This document shows, one piece after another, positions 63,200-64,000 of a stretch of DNA of 64,000 nt (within the stretch, counting starts at the first letter, position 1; each line of letters begins with the position of its first letter). A program made the position numbers and the translations under genes. This stretch comes from Fomitopsis serialis (Eukaryota; Basidiomycota; Agaricomycetes; Polyporales; Fomitopsidaceae). Where the stretch lies: positions 62,001 through 126,000 of the forward strand of contig NW_025955034.1 in assembly GCF_022376445.1 (NCBI RefSeq). The letters are read 5' to 3'. Below the pieces are notes generated by a model that worked only from the letters and a program-made list of their open reading frames with translations, did not search any database and was not told the DNA's origin.

Positions 63200-64000
63200 C
63201 TAGACACAAGCGCAGTAAACTCCACTACCACCTGATCAACATGGTCAGTCCCATGCGAGCTAGGCGAAGACGGAGATTCCTGTCCCTCTGAAGCAGCGCA
63301 TCCACTCGTCTAGCTGTGAACTCGGTTGGAGCCCTCGTTCATCGGGTGATGTGAGGTCCCATTGTATGCGATGGTGCAGTCGCGGATCGCGAAGGAAACG
63401 TGTGCACGACGACCCGCCTGTCGGCGCCTCGCCGCCTGCTTCGAACCAAGTCCAGGAATCGTCCTGAGGGTACGCATCGTCTCGGCAGCCTACAGCATTC
63501 CGATATCGTCAGCATCGTCAGCCAACAATGATTGGTTTTGACCAGAACTGGGCGGGTACAGTAGTATCCTGTGGTGACATACGATGCTCGACTCTGATCA
63601 GTGTTCCGAGAACCTCGGCATCCACTCGTTTCGGCACGGACGCATAATACCGTACGTACCTTGATGGTGCGAGTGGATTTGAACACAATCCTGCGCAGCG
63701 GTCTGTGTCCTTCCGTACGACGGATTTCACCGTACAGCACAGTGCCTCCTGCACTGCATCACCGTGCGAGGTGACTTCAAGTATCCGCAGCTCCCCATAG
63801 AGCGAACCCAATATTCGGCGTCCTCGAGGATCTGCCAGACGAGTGGAAGAGGAGCCTATCGGCCATGAAGTATATCTCTGTCCGAAAGACGTCGTCGGCG
63901 TTTCTGGGAGTGTACTGTCGTCGATGAAATGAGACTTGGTGGGAACAACGCATTGTCATAGAGATAGGAACATACCATCTTGCATGTGCAGCCTCGAGAT
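63200..64000 (-). pseudogene. CACV-family copy E, decayed and cut by the window end
   Basis: Recognisable by PRNADDVFRTEIYFMADR, then QILEDAEYWVRSMGSCG, RPLRRIVF, RIQWDLTSPDERGLQPSS, DEWMRCF and a final CACV (stop 63200-63202). The frame changes several times. An in-frame TAG (63260-63262) follows SVFA, and the next block (usually RAQYxGWxN) is shortened. Some shifts could be sequence error, but the stop plus the shortening argue for real decay. The helical N-terminus lies beyond the window edge. Confidence 0.65.

Overview
The window looks like nuclear DNA of a filamentous basidiomycete (Agaricomycetes, probably a wood-decay polypore-type fungus). The reasons are many very short introns (about 45-75 bases, GT...AG), closely packed genes on both strands, and protein families I recognise as basidiomycete: serpentine membrane proteins with a WEFFTSL-type motif, a degenerate protein-kinase-like protein, a small cysteine-rich secreted protein and F-box-like proteins. 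I see no bacterial-style operon, rRNA, tRNA or CRISPR. All coordinates are gene spans that include introns.

Left part (1-26.7 kb): mostly conserved housekeeping genes. In order these are the 3' part of the spindle-checkpoint gene MAD3, a large SAP-like hypothetical gene, AIP1 (actin turnover), EGD1/NAC-beta (nascent-chain binding), a glycine/histidine-rich small protein, SPP2 (spliceosome), an F-box-like protein, an MFS transporter, SEC24 (COPII coat, here with an N-terminal WW domain), and an ELYS-domain nuclear-pore-assembly protein.

Middle and right (26.7-54.7 kb and 59-64 kb): an accessory landscape. It holds five copies of one uncharacterised gene family, called the CACV family here after its invariant C-terminus. 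Copy A is alone, B and C are in tandem on the + strand, and D and E are in tandem on the - strand with E decayed. Between them lie two inverted paralogues of a seven-helix membrane protein, each with one greatly enlarged intron, a cytochrome P450, a kinase-like protein with DFE instead of DFG, and a small secreted cysteine-rich protein. Long stretches without convincing genes carry dispersed repeats. A housekeeping island inside this zone (54.8-58.9 kb) carries a TENA/THI-4-type protein and GFA1 (hexosamine and chitin precursor synthesis).

A technical theme runs through the window. At least ten breaks in reading frame in otherwise well-conserved genes can each be explained by exactly one missing base, often beside a short homopolymer. 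This points to deletion-type sequence errors rather than mass pseudogenisation, and it affects how every gene end here should be read.
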